A stretch of 64,000 bases of DNA from Methanothrix harundinacea 6Ac (GCF_000235565.1 NC_017527.1:1364001-1428000), one strand, 5' to 3'; counted from the first letter of the stretch, positions 1-9,841 are shown. Notes: a model not told the origin generated them from the letters alone. Translations and numbers: made by a program.

Positions 1-1
1 G

Positions 2-160
2 GAGCCCTTCCCCGAGCCGCCGATGGAGGTGGTGAAGCGGAGGGCGAGGCGGGCGATGGACGAGGCCTCCTCGGGAGACGCCGTCTTCGGCAATGGGGTA
101 TACCTCGACGCCTCGGCGTGGCTGGTGGCGGAGGCGGGAGATGGAGCCCCACGAACCTAG
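2..160 (+). CDS. C-terminal fragment of an unidentified protein
   Basis: An open frame enters from the left edge and ends at TAG 158-160, giving about 52 residues with a basic stretch (VVKRRARRAMDEA) and a hydrophobic segment near VYLDASAWLV. Codon use is GC3-rich like the neighbouring genes, which supports a real gene end. The family cannot be recognised from this tail. It lies on the same strand as the TPR gene that follows. Confidence 0.45.
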   Translation, partial: EPFPEPPMEVVKRRARRAMDEASSGDAVFGNGVYLDASAWLVAEAGDGAPRT

Positions 161-217
161 ATCGGAGGCTCCGGATGGTGGCGGGCGGCCGATAGCCCCG
201 TCGGGCGGGGAAAGAGG

Positions 218-230
218 CTTTTATAATATG
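218..230 (+). promoter_or_regulatory. TATA box for the TPR gene
   Basis: CTTTTATAATATG is an AT-rich island in GC-rich DNA about 85-95 bp before the TPR start, so transcription would begin near 250 and leave a leader of about 60 nt. Confidence 0.4.
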
Positions 231-313
231 GGTACAGACCGGATCTGTTTGAAGGATGCCGGAGGAGAAGTGGATGAGAAGGACTGAGGCAGGGCCACGG
301 AGGGGCGAGCAGG

Positions 314-1099
314 ATGGGAGAAGACAGGTTTGCTGAGGGCATCTTCCTGATGCACACGGACAGGTTCGAGGAGGCGGTGGAGTTCTTCAGGGAGATCGTC
401 GAGGCCGACCCCTCCGACGTCGAGGGGTGGTACAAGCTGGCGGTGGCGTACCTGGGGGCGGGGAGGCTCGATGAGGGGCGAGCCAGCGCCGAGCGGGCCT
501 TCGACCTCCGCCCCGAGGACCCGGAGATCCTCGACCTCCTCGGGGGGATATCCTCCCTCAAGAACGACGACGAGGGGGCCCTGGAGTACTTCGATAGGGC
601 GATCGCAGCGAAGCCCGACCACCTGCGGGGCTGGATCTCGAAGATCATGACCTTGCGGAACCTCGACCGGGTCGAGGAGGCGAAGGAGGCATATCGGCAG
701 GGCGTCGGCGTAGCCCTGACCCTCCGGGACCCCGAGGAGTGGAACGACCTGGCGGGGGCGATCTTCGACCGGGGGGACTGGCAGGCGACGATCGAGTTCC
801 TCGACTTCCTCCTGGATCTGGAGCCGGAGGAGCCGAGCTACAAGTTCAACAAGCTCGGCCCCCTCTCCAAGCTGAAGAGGTACGACGCCGTCGCCGAACT
901 CGCCGAGGAGCTCGTCGAGGCGATGCCCGACTTCGTCCCCGGCTGGATGGTGAGGGGGATCGCCCTCATCGGCCTGGAGAGGTACGATGAGGCGGTGGAG
1001 TCCTTCGACCGGGCGATCCTCCTGGACCCCACCGGCAATGAGGCTCGGGAGATGAAGAAGAGAACCCTGGAGTACCTTAAAGAGGCGAAAGGGGGGTGA
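314..1099 (+). CDS. TPR-repeat protein
   Basis: 261-residue soluble protein made almost wholly of tetratricopeptide helices. Typical repeat signatures such as GWYKLAVAYLGAGRLDEG, A-L-E-Y-F-D-R-A-I-A near residue 97 and YDEAVESFDRAILLDP near 225 recur roughly every 34 residues. Such repeats scaffold protein-protein contacts; the partner is unknown. No signal peptide or membrane segment is visible. The ATG is preceded by a weak purine-rich stretch (GGGGCGAGCAGG). It sits 64 bp upstream of uvrB on the same strand, but no shared function is implied. The family is clear; the role is not. Confidence 0.85.
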   Translation: MGEDRFAEGIFLMHTDRFEEAVEFFREIVEADPSDVEGWYKLAVAYLGAGRLDEGRASAERAFDLRPEDPEILDLLGGISSLKNDDEGALEYFDRAIAAKPDHLRGWISKIMTLRNLDRVEEAKEAYRQGVGVALTLRDPEEWNDLAGAIFDRGDWQATIEFLDFLLDLEPEEPSYKFNKLGPLSKLKRYDAVAELAEELVEAMPDFVPGWMVRGIALIGLERYDEAVESFDRAILLDPTGNEAREMKKRTLEYLKEAKGG

Positions 1100-1163
1100 G
1101 GCTGGGAGGCGGTAAACCCCTCCTTTCCACCTCTCCCCTGAAAGAATCTCCGACCCGGCAGCC

Positions 1164-3155
1164 ATGACGAGACAGGCTCAATCTTCTGATCCACCTACAA
1201 AGCCAGAGTTTGCCATCGCCTCCGACTTCGAGCCGAAGGGCTCCCAGCCCGAGGCGATCGATAAGCTCGTCAGCGGCCTCGAATCCGGCCAGCGCCTCCA
1301 GACCCTCCTCGGAGTCACAGGCTCGGGGAAGACCTACACCGTCGCCAAGGTCATCGACGCCGTCAAGAAGCCGACCCTGGTCATCGCCCATAACAAGACC
1401 CTGGCGGCCCAGCTCTATAACGAGTTCCGGGAGTTCTTCCCCGAGAACCGGGTCGAGTACTTCGTCTCCTATTACGACTACTACCAGCCCGAGTCCTACA
1501 TCCCCGCCAAAGACCAGTACATCGAGAAGGACTCCTCCATCAACCCCAAGATCGAGCAGATGCGGCTTGCGGCGACCGCCTCCCTCCTGTCGCGAAATGA
1601 CGTCATCGTCGTCGCCTCCGTCTCCTGCATCTACGGTTTGGGTAACCCCGAGAACTTCATGAAGATGGGCTTTGAGCTGAAGGTCGGCGACCGCGTATCC
1701 CGCCGGGAGATCCTGGAGCGGCTCGTAGCGAGCCAGTACGAGAGAAACGAGATGGAGCTTGCGCCGGGCCGGTTTCGGGCCAAGGGGGAGACGATCGACC
1801 TCGTCCCCGGCTACTTCAACAACATCCTCCGGATCGAGCTCTTCGGCGACGAGGTGGAGCGGATATCCGAGATCGACCGGCAGACCGGCGTCCGTCGCGA
1901 GGATATGAGGTACTTCTACGTCTACCCCGCGAGACACTACGTCATCCCCGAGGAGGAGCAGAAGGGCGCCATCGGGTCGATCCTGGCGGAGCTGGAGGAG
2001 AGGCTGCCGGATCTCGATATGCTCGAAGCCCACCGCCTCCAGCAGAGGACCCTCTACGACCTCGAGATGATCGAGGAGACCGGCAGCTGCAAGGGGATCG
2101 AGAACTACTCCCGCCACTTCGACGGCAGGCGGCCTGGGGAACCGCCCTACTGCCTCCTCGACTACTTCCCCGAGGACTTCCTCCTGGTCATCGACGAGAG
2201 CCACCAGACGATCCCCCAGCTCCGCGCCATGTACAAGGGCGACCGGTCCCGAAAGAAGAGCCTCGTCGACTACGGTTTTAGATTACCAAGCGCCTTCGAC
2301 AACCGGCCCCTGAGGTTCGAGGAGTTCGAGCGGTTCATGAGGAGCGTCATCTTCGTCTCGGCGACCCCCGGCCCCTACGAGCTGGAGCGGTCGGGCCAAG
2401 TGGTCGAGCAGATCATCCGGCCGACGGGGCTACTCGACCCCGTCGTCGAGGTCAGGCCCGCAGAGGGGCAGGTCCGGGACGTGATGCTGGAGATAGAACG
2501 GGTGGTCGCGGCTGGCGACCGGGCCCTGGTGACGACCCTGACGAAGAAGCTCGCCGAGGAGCTGACCGACTACCTTGCGAAGAACGGGATCCGGGCCCGC
2601 TACCTCCACTCTGAGATCCAGACGATCGAGAGGACCGAGATCATCCGCGAGCTCCGCCTGGGCAAGTTCGACGTCCTCGTCGGGATCAACCTCCTCCGGG
2701 AGGGGCTGGACATCCCCGAGGTGGGCTTCATCGGAATCCTCGACGCGGACAAGGAGGGCTTCCTCAGGGACGAAAGGAGCCTCATCCAGACCATCGGCCG
2801 GGCGTCGCGGAACGCGAGCTCCCGGGTCGTCCTCTACGCCGACAGGATGACCGACTCGGTCCGGGGCGCAGTCGCGAAGACCGAGGAGAGGCGGGCCCTC
2901 CAGATGCGGTATAACCAGGAGCACGGGATCGTCCCCCAGACGATCATAAAGCCGATCCGGGAGAAGGAGGTCGAGATCACCGAGACGAGGCATATACCAA
3001 AGTCGGATATCCCGAACGTGGTGATCGAGCTCGAAGCCGAGATGAGGGCGGCGGCTGACGCCCTCGACTTCGAGCGGGCTATTCAGCTGAGGGAGACGAT
3101 AAAGAAGCTGGAGAAGGAGAGTAAGGTTGGAGAAGAGGAGATGAAAGTGGCTTGA
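1164..3155 (+). CDS. uvrB: UvrABC excinuclease subunit B
   Basis: 663 residues, the normal length for UvrB, the helicase-like damage-verifying subunit of nucleotide excision repair. Visible motifs are Walker [11 protein letters not shown] near residue 50, the beta-hairpin sequence [12 protein letters not shown] near 105, the Walker B/DEAD-like VIDESHQT near 340, the helicase motif region QTIGRASRN, and a C-terminal UVR domain ([20 protein letters not shown]) that binds UvrC. UvrB is bacterial in origin and found in some mesophilic methanogens, so an ancient transfer is likely. uvrA and uvrC are not in the window. No clear ribosome site precedes the ATG. Confidence 0.97.
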   Translation: MTRQAQSSDPPTKPEFAIASDFEPKGSQPEAIDKLVSGLESGQRLQTLLGVTGSGKTYTVAKVIDAVKKPTLVIAHNKTLAAQLYNEFREFFPENRVEYFVSYYDYYQPESYIPAKDQYIEKDSSINPKIEQMRLAATASLLSRNDVIVVASVSCIYGLGNPENFMKMGFELKVGDRVSRREILERLVASQYERNEMELAPGRFRAKGETIDLVPGYFNNILRIELFGDEVERISEIDRQTGVRREDMRYFYVYPARHYVIPEEEQKGAIGSILAELEERLPDLDMLEAHRLQQRTLYDLEMIEETGSCKGIENYSRHFDGRRPGEPPYCLLDYFPEDFLLVIDESHQTIPQLRAMYKGDRSRKKSLVDYGFRLPSAFDNRPLRFEEFERFMRSVIFVSATPGPYELERSGQVVEQIIRPTGLLDPVVEVRPAEGQVRDVMLEIERVVAAGDRALVTTLTKKLAEELTDYLAKNGIRARYLHSEIQTIERTEIIRELRLGKFDVLVGINLLREGLDIPEVGFIGILDADKEGFLRDERSLIQTIGRASRNASSRVVLYADRMTDSVRGAVAKTEERRALQMRYNQEHGIVPQTIIKPIREKEVEITETRHIPKSDIPNVVIELEAEMRAAADALDFERAIQLRETIKKLEKESKVGEEEMKVA

Positions 3156-3186
3156 GGGGAGCCTCCGCCTCTAGACTTTCCCCTCA
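3153..3186 (+). terminator. Stem-loop after uvrB
   Basis: TGAGGGGA (3153-3160, containing the uvrB stop) pairs perfectly with TCCCCTCA (3179-3186) around an 18-nt loop. It lies between convergent genes. There is no strong T-run, so it could be a 3'-end stabiliser rather than a terminator. Confidence 0.35.
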
Positions 3187-3211
3187 AATTCGATCCTGTT
3201 AACGCCCTCTA

Positions 3212-3526
3212 CTAAAGCTCGTAGAGGATCTTCATAGCCTTGGTGAAGGGGGGCATCCCCGACGTCAGAAGGACCACCCTCAGGACGTCGACGATCTCGT
3301 CTTTGGTGACCCCGAACTCCTTCTTCGCGCTCATCATCTGCTTCTTCGTCGCCCTCTCGTCGGAGGAGGCGGCGGCGATCCCCAGGGCGATCAGCTTCTG
3401 GGTTTTGTAGTCGAGAACCTTTCCCGTGTAAGTCGCCTCGTTCAGGCCGACGATCGCCTCGTAGAGGTCGGGGTAATCCTTCTTGACGCCGACCATCCCC
3501 TCGCCGAAGAAAACCTCTTCTTTCAT
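3212..3526 (-). CDS. Carboxymuconolactone decarboxylase / AhpD-like family protein
   Basis: 104-residue all-helical protein. The conserved core reads KTQKLIALGIAAASS, then the helix ATKKQMMSAKKEFGVTKDEI and a C-terminal VLRVVLLTSGMPPFTKAMKI, typical of the CMD fold. It lacks the CxxC of peroxidatic AhpD enzymes and has no cysteine at all, so a thiol peroxidase role is unlikely. An ideal ribosome site (GGAGG, 7 nt spacing) and an upstream TATA-like element support the ATG. The family is well supported; the substrate is unknown. Confidence 0.8.
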   Translation of the reverse strand: MKEEVFFGEGMVGVKKDYPDLYEAIVGLNEATYTGKVLDYKTQKLIALGIAAASSDERATKKQMMSAKKEFGVTKDEIVDVLRVVLLTSGMPPFTKAMKILYEL

Positions 3527-3555
3527 CTTTGAGCCTCCTTCATCATCTCTGCTCT

Positions 3556-3570
3556 CTTATATTTTATAGC
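3556..3570 (-). promoter_or_regulatory. TATA box for the CMD-family gene
   Basis: Read on the minus strand as GCTATAAAATATAAG, about 35-40 bp before the ATG, just upstream of a GGAGG ribosome site. Confidence 0.45.
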
Positions 3571-3634
3571 TTTCTCCGCCTCCTCCCGGCCTTCCAAAGC
3601 TCCCGGGTGGGGCGGCCGGGGGGGAGGATCGCCT

Positions 3635-5773
3635 TCAGAGCTCCTCCCCGCCCGGGAGTCCCCGGGAGGCTGGGGCCGCCTCGGCGGCGTCCTCGCCACC
3701 GGCTTTTGCCTTCCCTTCGCCCTCCATCTCTCTCTCCCTTTCGGCGGGGGCCTCCCGGTCCCTCAGGGGCCCCGACCCCGGCCGGGGGTACCTCATGGGG
3801 TCCCGGAAGATGTACCTCGTCTTGGCGATCTGCTCCGAGGTCCCGAGGAGGAGGAGGACGTCTCCGGCCTCGATCTCCGTCTCCCTGACGGGGTTCAGGA
3901 TGTTCCCCGAGTCCCGGAGGATTCCGATGACGTTCACCCCCAGCTTCTTTCGCAGCTCCAATTCCTCCAGGGCCTTCCCGGAGGCGGGGGCCTTCTCCTC
4001 CACCTTGACGGTTACGACCTCGACGTTGGGGAGGTACCGCCTCAGGTCCGAGATTTTCGACGGCTCGATCTCGGCGTTCAGGAACATTTCGTAGCCGAGG
4101 GACCGGACCTCCACGATCATCTTCTCGATCTCGGTCCTGGGGACGAGGTACTTGGCGAGGACCCGGGAGAAGATCCCCACCGAGGTCTCGAACTCCTCGG
4201 GGACGACCTCGTCCGCCCCCAGGTCGTAGAGGGGCGCCGCCTCGGCGAGGTGGCGGACCCGGGCCATGATGTACACCTTGGGGTTGATCCTCCTCGCCAG
4301 CTCGACGATCCTCCGGGTCGCCATCTCGTCGGAGACGGCGACGACGACGACCCTCGCCGTATCGACGTCGGCGTGCCGGAGGACGATCTCCTGGGTGGCA
4401 TCCCCGTAGTGGATCGGCACCCCGTTCGCCCTCTCCCCCCTCACCTTCTCCGGGTTCATCTCCAGGACCATGTAGGTGAGCTCTCCTACCCTCGCGGCCT
4501 TGGCCAGGGTCCTTCCGACGAAGCCGTAGCCGACGATCACCAGGTGGTTCTCCCTCTTCTCAGGGATCGCGGCGAAGGGGAGGCCCGACCTCAGCTTCTC
4601 CGGCATGGGGAGGCGATAAATGATCTCTGAGACCTTAGGCGAGGCGGCGATGACGAAGGGGGTTGCCGCCATCGTAAGAATCGAGACCGCCAGGAAGAGC
4701 TGGTACTCGCCCCGGCCCATGATCCCGGAGTCGAGGCCGGTCTTGGAGAGGATGAAGGAGAACTCCCCGATCTGGGCGAGGGCGAGCCCCGCCAGGACCC
4801 CCGTCCTGATGGGGTAGCCGAGGAGGACGGAGACCCCGCCGGCGACGGCGGCCTTCAACAGAACGACCCCCAGCGCCGCCCCCGCCACCAGCTCAAAACT
4901 CTCGAAGAAGAAGCCGACGTCCAGGAGCATCCCGATGGAGACGAAGAAGAAGCTGGTGAAGACGTCCTTGAAGGGGATGACGTTCCCCAGGGCATGATAG
5001 CTGTAATCCGACTCGGAGATGATCAGCCCCGCGAGGAACGCCCCCAGGGCAAGGGAGAGGCCGGCGGAGTAGGAGACCCAGGCGACGGCGAGGCAGATGA
5101 GGATCACCGTCAGGAGGAAGAGCTCGCTCGACCGGAGGCGGACGACCTGGTAGAGGAGGGCGGGGACCAAGAGCTTCGCGCTGACTATCACCAGGACGAC
5201 TATTCCAGCGCCCTTCGCCAGCATCATCAGGAGGGCCACCGATAGGCCCGTCGACTCCTCCGCCGCCAGGAGGGGGACGAAGAGCATCATGGGGACGACG
5301 GCTATGTCCTGGAATATCAGTATCCCCAGGGTGTTTCCGCCGTGGGGGGTGTCCACCTCGTCCCGATCCTGGAGGATCTTGAGGACCACCGCGGTGCTGC
5401 TGAGGGCGATGAGGAATCCGGCGAAGATCGATTCGTTGACGGGGAGCCCAAGTTCGATGCCGATGAGGGTGGTCGCAAGAAGGGTTATGGCGACCTGGAG
5501 GGGCCCCCCCACCAGGGCCGCCCTTCTGATCCGCAGGAGCCTCTCGAAGGAGAACTCGATGCCGATGGCGAAGAGGAGGAGGACGACCCCCACCTCGGAG
5601 AAGAACTCTATCTGCTCCACCTCGTGGACGAGCCGGAGGCCGTGGGGGCCGGCGACGATCCCCGTCACCAGGAACCCCACCACCACCGGGACCCGAAGCC
5701 TCGCCCCTACGAAGATGGCGATGATCGAGATGAGGAAGATGATTATGATGTCGTTGAGGATGGGTATGGGCAT
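3635..5773 (-). CDS. CPA2-family monovalent cation:proton antiporter with RCK domains
   Basis: 712-residue membrane protein. Residues 1-385 hold about 12 hydrophobic segments of a Na+/H+ or K+/H+ exchanger, with characteristic stretches such as VPVVVGFLVTGIVAGPHGL and LALAQIGEFSFILSKTGL. Residues about 410-530 form a Rossmann RCK_N (TrkA-N) domain with GYGFVGRTLAKAA, and about 550-650 an RCK_C domain that gates by ligand. The architecture is that of KefB/KefC-like proteins, so K+ or Na+ extrusion is likely. The last 60 residues are charged and low in complexity. It is monocistronic, converging on uvrB. Confidence 0.9.
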   Translation of the reverse strand: MPIPILNDIIIIFLISIIAIFVGARLRVPVVVGFLVTGIVAGPHGLRLVHEVEQIEFFSEVGVVLLLFAIGIEFSFERLLRIRRAALVGGPLQVAITLLATTLIGIELGLPVNESIFAGFLIALSSTAVVLKILQDRDEVDTPHGGNTLGILIFQDIAVVPMMLFVPLLAAEESTGLSVALLMMLAKGAGIVVLVIVSAKLLVPALLYQVVRLRSSELFLLTVILICLAVAWVSYSAGLSLALGAFLAGLIISESDYSYHALGNVIPFKDVFTSFFFVSIGMLLDVGFFFESFELVAGAALGVVLLKAAVAGGVSVLLGYPIRTGVLAGLALAQIGEFSFILSKTGLDSGIMGRGEYQLFLAVSILTMAATPFVIAASPKVSEIIYRLPMPEKLRSGLPFAAIPEKRENHLVIVGYGFVGRTLAKAARVGELTYMVLEMNPEKVRGERANGVPIHYGDATQEIVLRHADVDTARVVVVAVSDEMATRRIVELARRINPKVYIMARVRHLAEAAPLYDLGADEVVPEEFETSVGIFSRVLAKYLVPRTEIEKMIVEVRSLGYEMFLNAEIEPSKISDLRRYLPNVEVVTVKVEEKAPASGKALEELELRKKLGVNVIGILRDSGNILNPVRETEIEAGDVLLLLGTSEQIAKTRYIFRDPMRYPRPGSGPLRDREAPAEREREMEGEGKAKAGGEDAAEAAPASRGLPGGEEL

Positions 5774-5831
5774 CCTTCAGCCCATCATCATCATCCCCGT
5801 TAAAGCTTAGGGTCGGAGGATGGATGGGGAC

Positions 5832-5842
5832 GCATATAAGCC
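5832..5842 (-). promoter_or_regulatory. Possible TATA box for the antiporter gene
   Basis: Minus-strand GGCTTATATGC lies about 60-65 bp before the antiporter ATG. Confidence 0.35.
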
Positions 5843-5965
5843 GAAGAGAGAAGAAGTCAGGACCGAGGACGCCCCCCTCCAGGGAGGGCGCCACCGGGGC
5901 GGGGGACGGGGCCGCCGATAAGATCGATGGTCAGCGGCCGCCGTAACCCGATGTCGTCATCGAGA

Positions 5966-6079
5966 TTATACGCAGCCGTCGAGGAGCCTCTTTCTTCCAC
6001 CGCGCTTCTCGCTCGGCTTTATCGGGTCCACCTTTGCTACCTCTTCCTCTTTCTTCTCCTTCTTCTTCTCTTCCGCCAT
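5966..6079 (-). CDS. 37-residue Lys/Glu-rich small protein
   Basis: A short frame from ATG 6079 to TAA 5966 gives 37 residues: a charged head MAEEKKKEKKEEEVAKV, then DPIKPSEKRGGRKRLLDGCV with one cysteine near the end. The ribosome site AGAGGTGATTTCC directly before the ATG matches the archaeal anti-Shine-Dalgarno sequence almost perfectly, and an AT-rich TATA-like element (GTTTAATAAAC, about 6113-6123) lies upstream. The frame is short enough for automated callers to miss. No family was recognised. The basic tail could bind nucleic acid, but that is a guess. Confidence 0.6.
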   Translation of the reverse strand: MAEEKKKEKKEEEVAKVDPIKPSEKRGGRKRLLDGCV

Positions 6080-6304
6080 GGAAATCACCTCTGTCATTAA
6101 TTCGGCTGTACTCGTTTATTAAACTTTCCGATACCGTGGCCCTTCTTTCTCGATCCTGAGGTTGGGATCGTCTCAGGCCATCCCGAAAGGGCGATTCTGG
6201 GTTTTAAATCCTGCCTCTATTCCGGCGATGGGGAGAGATCTCATATCCGGCCTTGAGATCAATAAAAAAATTGGGTGATGTCACAGGGACTATCCAGGAG
6301 GGTC

Positions 6305-7474
6305 TCACTTCCCCAACAGGTCCTTCACCACGCAGGTCGGATCCTCGCCGCAGATGTCCCCGCAGTAGTACCGAGCCTTCTGTCGGCAGCCGCCGCAGAC
6401 GTCCAGGTACTCGCAGTCGCCGCAGGCCCCCGTGAGCTTCGACCTGATATCCCTCAGGGCCAGGAGCTCCGGGGACGGATCGTCCATCCAGATCTCCTTG
6501 AAGCTCCTCTCCCGGACGTTCCCGACGACCACCTCGGGCATGAAGTGGCAGGGGAGGACGTCCCCCCGATGGTTTATGTTGGCGACCTTCACCCCGGCGG
6601 TGCAGCCCCCGGAGTTCTTGAGGAGCTGGCGGACCCGCTCCCGCCTCTCCGGCTCGTCCTTCAGCATCTCCAGGAGGTACGCCCCGTCCATGGGGGAGTC
6701 GGTGGAGAGGATCTCGATCTCCCGGTCCTTCAGCTCGACGGCAGCCTCGGCGAGGAACCTGATGACGCTCCGCCTCTCCTCGGCGGAGACGTCCCGGTCG
6801 GAGATCTCCGCCCCCCTCCCCACGGGGACGAGGTGGTAGAGGCAGAACCTAGGGACCCCCAGCTCCAGGGCGAGGTCGAGGAGGGCGGGGACCTCGTGCC
6901 AGTTGTCCTTGGTGAGGGTGACCCTCAGGCCGGTCTTGAGGCCGGCTTCCCGGGCGTTTGCGAGCCCCTCGATCGCCCTATCGTAGGCGCCCTTCACGCC
7001 CCGGAATCTGTCGTGGGCCTCGGGCCTGCAGGAGTCGAGGGAGACCCCGACGTACCTCACCTCCGCCTCCCTGAGGAGGCGTGCCACCTCCGGGGTGATG
7101 AGGGTCCCGTTCGTCGAGATGACCGTCCGCAGGCCGACCTCTCTCGCATGAAATGCGTAGGCGTAGAAGTTTCTGCTCAGGAGGGGCTCCCCTCCGGTGA
7201 GGATCAGCATCGGTATCTTGAGGGCGGCGAGCTCGTCGATGAGCCTTATCCCCTCTTCGAGCTTCAGCTCCTCCGCCGCTGCCTCCGTAGCGTCGATGTA
7301 GCAGTGGTCACAATTGAGGTTGCAGTGGCGGGTGATGTTCCACATCACCACCGGCTTCTTCTCTCCCGAGAACCTGATCATCTCGTCGGGGACGGGCCCT
7401 TCCGCCCCTTCTGCTCTCCTGATGGAGTCCCAGACCGTCGCCTGGTCCGCCAGGGCCTTGGAGAATATTATCAT
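6305..7474 (-). CDS. Radical SAM/SPASM protein of the AhbC/AhbD haem-pathway type
   Basis: 389 residues. The radical SAM cluster motif is CNLNCDHC near residue 52, with the GGEP motif (LTGGEPLL) near 95. The C-terminal SPASM-like region is rich in cysteine (CGDCEYLDVCGGC, then CGDICGEDPTC), as in AhbC, AhbD and NirJ. AhbC removes acetate groups from didecarboxysirohaem and AhbD makes haem from coproporphyrin III. The gene overlaps the SUMT/HemD fusion by ATGA and carries a GGAGGAGAGG ribosome site, so a role in the alternative haem route is well supported by context. Motifs alone do not decide between AhbC and AhbD. Confidence 0.82.
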   Translation of the reverse strand: MIIFSKALADQATVWDSIRRAEGAEGPVPDEMIRFSGEKKPVVMWNITRHCNLNCDHCYIDATEAAAEELKLEEGIRLIDELAALKIPMLILTGGEPLLSRNFYAYAFHAREVGLRTVISTNGTLITPEVARLLREAEVRYVGVSLDSCRPEAHDRFRGVKGAYDRAIEGLANAREAGLKTGLRVTLTKDNWHEVPALLDLALELGVPRFCLYHLVPVGRGAEISDRDVSAEERRSVIRFLAEAAVELKDREIEILSTDSPMDGAYLLEMLKDEPERRERVRQLLKNSGGCTAGVKVANINHRGDVLPCHFMPEVVVGNVRERSFKEIWMDDPSPELLALRDIRSKLTGACGDCEYLDVCGGCRQKARYYCGDICGEDPTCVVKDLLGK

Positions 7475-8943
7475 CCTCTCCTCCTCAGCTCTTCCAGCAT
7501 GGCACCGAAGGTGTACCTATCCGGCATCACATCCACCCTCACCCCGAGTTCCTCCAGAGCCGACCTGGTGGGGGGGCCGATCGCCACCACCTTCGCCTCG
7601 GAGAGCCTCTCCCGGAGGCGGCCCTCGGCGTCGAGCTCCTTCGCCCTCGCGAGAAGGTTTCTGGCGGTGGAGCCGCTGGTGAAGGCGAAGACGTCCGGGG
7701 TCCCCCGGAGGATCAGCCAGTCGAGCCTGGAGTCGCCGGAGGGGGCGATGTCGTAGAGGTGGACCTCGTCCACCTCCACCCCCGCCTCTTCGAGGATCTC
7801 CACCAGCTCGGGGCTTCCCTTGGCGCTCCGGAGGAGGAGGACCTTCTTGAACCGGGGCGCGAGAGCGAGGGCGAGCCCCCGGGAGCTGAAGCTCTCGGGG
7901 ACGATGGACGCCGAGAGCCCCCGTTCCGCCAGAGCCTCCTCCGTCCGGGGTCCGATGGTGGCGAGGACCGACCTCCTCAGAAGGGCCGCGAGCCCCTCGT
8001 CCCGGAGGGCGATCTCCGCCCCGGTGGCGCTGGTGAAGACGACGCAGTCGGCCGCCTCGATCCTCTCGGGGAGGTCCTTAGGCAGGGGAAGCTCCAAGAA
8101 GGCTATGGAGGGGGCGAGGATCGGCCTGAAGCCGAGGGATATGGCGATCCTCTCGGACTCCTCCCCCCGGTTGTCCGGCCTCAGGATGGCGATCGTCGGC
8201 CGCCTCAGCTCCTCTGATAGGGCTACCACCTCCCCCACCACCAGGATCGCCGGGGCCTGGACGTCCTCCTCCTTCGCCCTCTCGACTACGTCTCCAAGGG
8301 TTCCGACGACGACCCTCTCCTCGGGGCTCCACCCCCTCTCGATGAGGGCGGCCGGGGTCTTTGGGTCGCGGCCACCCCGGAGGAGGGCGGAGACGTTCTC
8401 TGCGAGCCTCGATACCCCCATCAGGACGACGATGGTCCCGCCGACCCGGGCCAGGGCCTCCCAGTCCAGCTCCTCCTCCTTCCCCGGCTCCTCGTGGCCG
8501 GTGACGACGGTGAAGGCGGTGGCTACGCCCCGATGGGTGACGGGGATCCCCGCCCCCGCCGGGACGGATATCGCTGAGGTGACCCCCGGGACGACCTCGA
8601 AAGGCACCCTCGCCGCGGCGAGGGCTAGCCCCTCCTCCCCGCCCCTCCCGAAGACGAAGGGATCGCCCCCCTTCAGTCTGACGACGACCTTCCCCTCCCT
8701 CCCCTTCTCCACCAGGAGGGCATTGATCTCCTCCTGAGAGAGCTTGTGGCGGCCGGGGAGCTTTCCGACGTCGATCATCTCCGCCCCCTCCCCCGCCCAT
8801 CCGAGGATCTCGGAGGATAGGAGCCGGTCGAACAAGATCACATCGGCCTCTTCAAGGAGCCTCCTCGCCTTCAGCGTCAACAGCTCCGGGTCCCCGGGGC
8901 CGGCGCCGACGAGCCATACCTTACCGCATTCAGTCCGATCCAA
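7471..8943 (-). CDS. cobA-hemD: Uroporphyrinogen-III C-methyltransferase / uroporphyrinogen-III synthase fusion
   Basis: 490 residues in two domains. The first 245 or so are SUMT, with VWLVGAGPGDPELLTLKA at the start, VVRLKGGDPFVFGRGGEE near 107 and the SAM-site region VPFEVVPGVTSAISVPA. The remainder is HemD-like, with FTSATGAEIAL and a late VFAFTSGSTARNLL. It cyclises hydroxymethylbilane to uroporphyrinogen III and methylates it to precorrin-2, the entry to sirohaem, haem, F430 and B12. The start is TTG at 8943, behind GGTGAGG, overlapping the hemC end by 14 nt; no ATG or GTG would keep the N-terminal motif. Confidence 0.93.
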   Translation of the reverse strand: MDRTECGKVWLVGAGPGDPELLTLKARRLLEEADVILFDRLLSSEILGWAGEGAEMIDVGKLPGRHKLSQEEINALLVEKGREGKVVVRLKGGDPFVFGRGGEEGLALAAARVPFEVVPGVTSAISVPAGAGIPVTHRGVATAFTVVTGHEEPGKEEELDWEALARVGGTIVVLMGVSRLAENVSALLRGGRDPKTPAALIERGWSPEERVVVGTLGDVVERAKEEDVQAPAILVVGEVVALSEELRRPTIAILRPDNRGEESERIAISLGFRPILAPSIAFLELPLPKDLPERIEAADCVVFTSATGAEIALRDEGLAALLRRSVLATIGPRTEEALAERGLSASIVPESFSSRGLALALAPRFKKVLLLRSAKGSPELVEILEEAGVEVDEVHLYDIAPSGDSRLDWLILRGTPDVFAFTSGSTARNLLARAKELDAEGRLRERLSEAKVVAIGPPTRSALEELGVRVDVMPDRYTFGAMLEELRRRG

Positions 8944-9841
8944 CTTCCCTCACCGCCTCTTCTGCCAGATCCCGGCCGCCCATCGCCACCAGCCTTCGGG
9001 AGAGCTCCCTCGCCCCTTCCAGGTGGTCGGCGGCGGAGATCCGTCCCTCCGCCCTCACCGACCTCGCCCCATCCAGGGACAAGACCTCCGCCAGGACCGA
9101 GATCTCGTCCCCGGAGAGCCGGGCGAAGGCGGCCATGGGGACGACACAGGAGCCGCCTATCTCCTCCAGGAATACCCGCTCGCACTCCGCCTCCCTCCTC
9201 GTCGGGAGGTGGTCGATCCCACCGACGAGCTCCTCCGCCCACCCTTCCGTCGCCACCACGGCGATCGCCCCCTGGTTTGCGGAAGGTACGAACCTCTCGG
9301 GGTCCAGGACGGCGTAGTTGGGACTGTACCCCATCCTCTCGATCCCCGCCAGGGCGAGGACGATCGCCCGGTACCTCCCCTCCTCCAGCTTCCGGAGCCT
9401 CGTCTCCAGGTTTCCCCGGAGGGACTCGATGACGAGGTCGGGCCTCGCCCGCCGCAGCTGCGCCGCCCTCCTCATGCTGCAGGTCCCGACGACCGCCCCC
9501 TCCTCCAGCCCGTCGATGGAGACGCCGTCGTCGCTCACCAGGACGTCCAGGGGCGAGTCCCGGGGGAGGACGGCTCCGATGACGAGCCCCTCGGGCCTCT
9601 TGGAGGGGAGGTCCTTCATGCTGTGGACGGCGACGTCGATCTCCCCCGCCAGCATCAGGTCGTCGATCTCCTTGACGAAGAGCCCCCTCCCCGAGACCCG
9701 GTGGAGGGGGAGGTCCAGGACGTGGTCTCCCTTCGTCTTGACGACCTTCATCTCCGCCTCGATCCCCCTCGCCTCCAGGAGGGAGATGGCGGTCCTCGTC
9801 TGCCGCAGAGCGAGAGGGCTTCCGCGGCTTCCTACGATCAG
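8930..9841 (-). CDS. hemC: Hydroxymethylbilane synthase (porphobilinogen deaminase)
   Basis: Joins four porphobilinogens into hydroxymethylbilane. The conserved N-terminal segment [15 protein letters not shown] lies upstream of the first ATG (9751), so an ATG start would lose essential residues. The only in-frame candidate start is CTG at 9839-9841, which overlaps the hemL stop as CTGA, giving 303 residues, the normal length. The dipyrromethane cofactor cysteine is in [13 protein letters not shown]. Other motifs are HSMKDLPS and the hinge region [11 protein letters not shown]. Coupling to hemL and the downstream SUMT/HemD gene places it in a tetrapyrrole operon. The product is certain; the CTG start is inferred. 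Confidence 0.93.
   Translation of the reverse strand: MIVGSRGSPLALRQTRTAISLLEARGIEAEMKVVKTKGDHVLDLPLHRVSGRGLFVKEIDDLMLAGEIDVAVHSMKDLPSKRPEGLVIGAVLPRDSPLDVLVSDDGVSIDGLEEGAVVGTCSMRRAAQLRRARPDLVIESLRGNLETRLRKLEEGRYRAIVLALAGIERMGYSPNYAVLDPERFVPSANQGAIAVVATEGWAEELVGGIDHLPTRREAECERVFLEEIGGSCVVPMAAFARLSGDEISVLAEVLSLDGARSVRAEGRISAADHLEGARELSRRLVAMGGRDLAEEAVREVGSD

Noticed and set aside
221-2204. Long minus-strand open frames opposite the TPR and uvrB genes
   Set aside because: They are by-products of high GC3 codon use: sequences are Pro/Arg/Gly/Val-rich without domains, while the plus-strand products have clear families.
5342-5810. Plus-strand His/Asp-rich frames within the antiporter gene
   Set aside because: They are antisense to conserved membrane helices of the antiporter and end in low-complexity runs.
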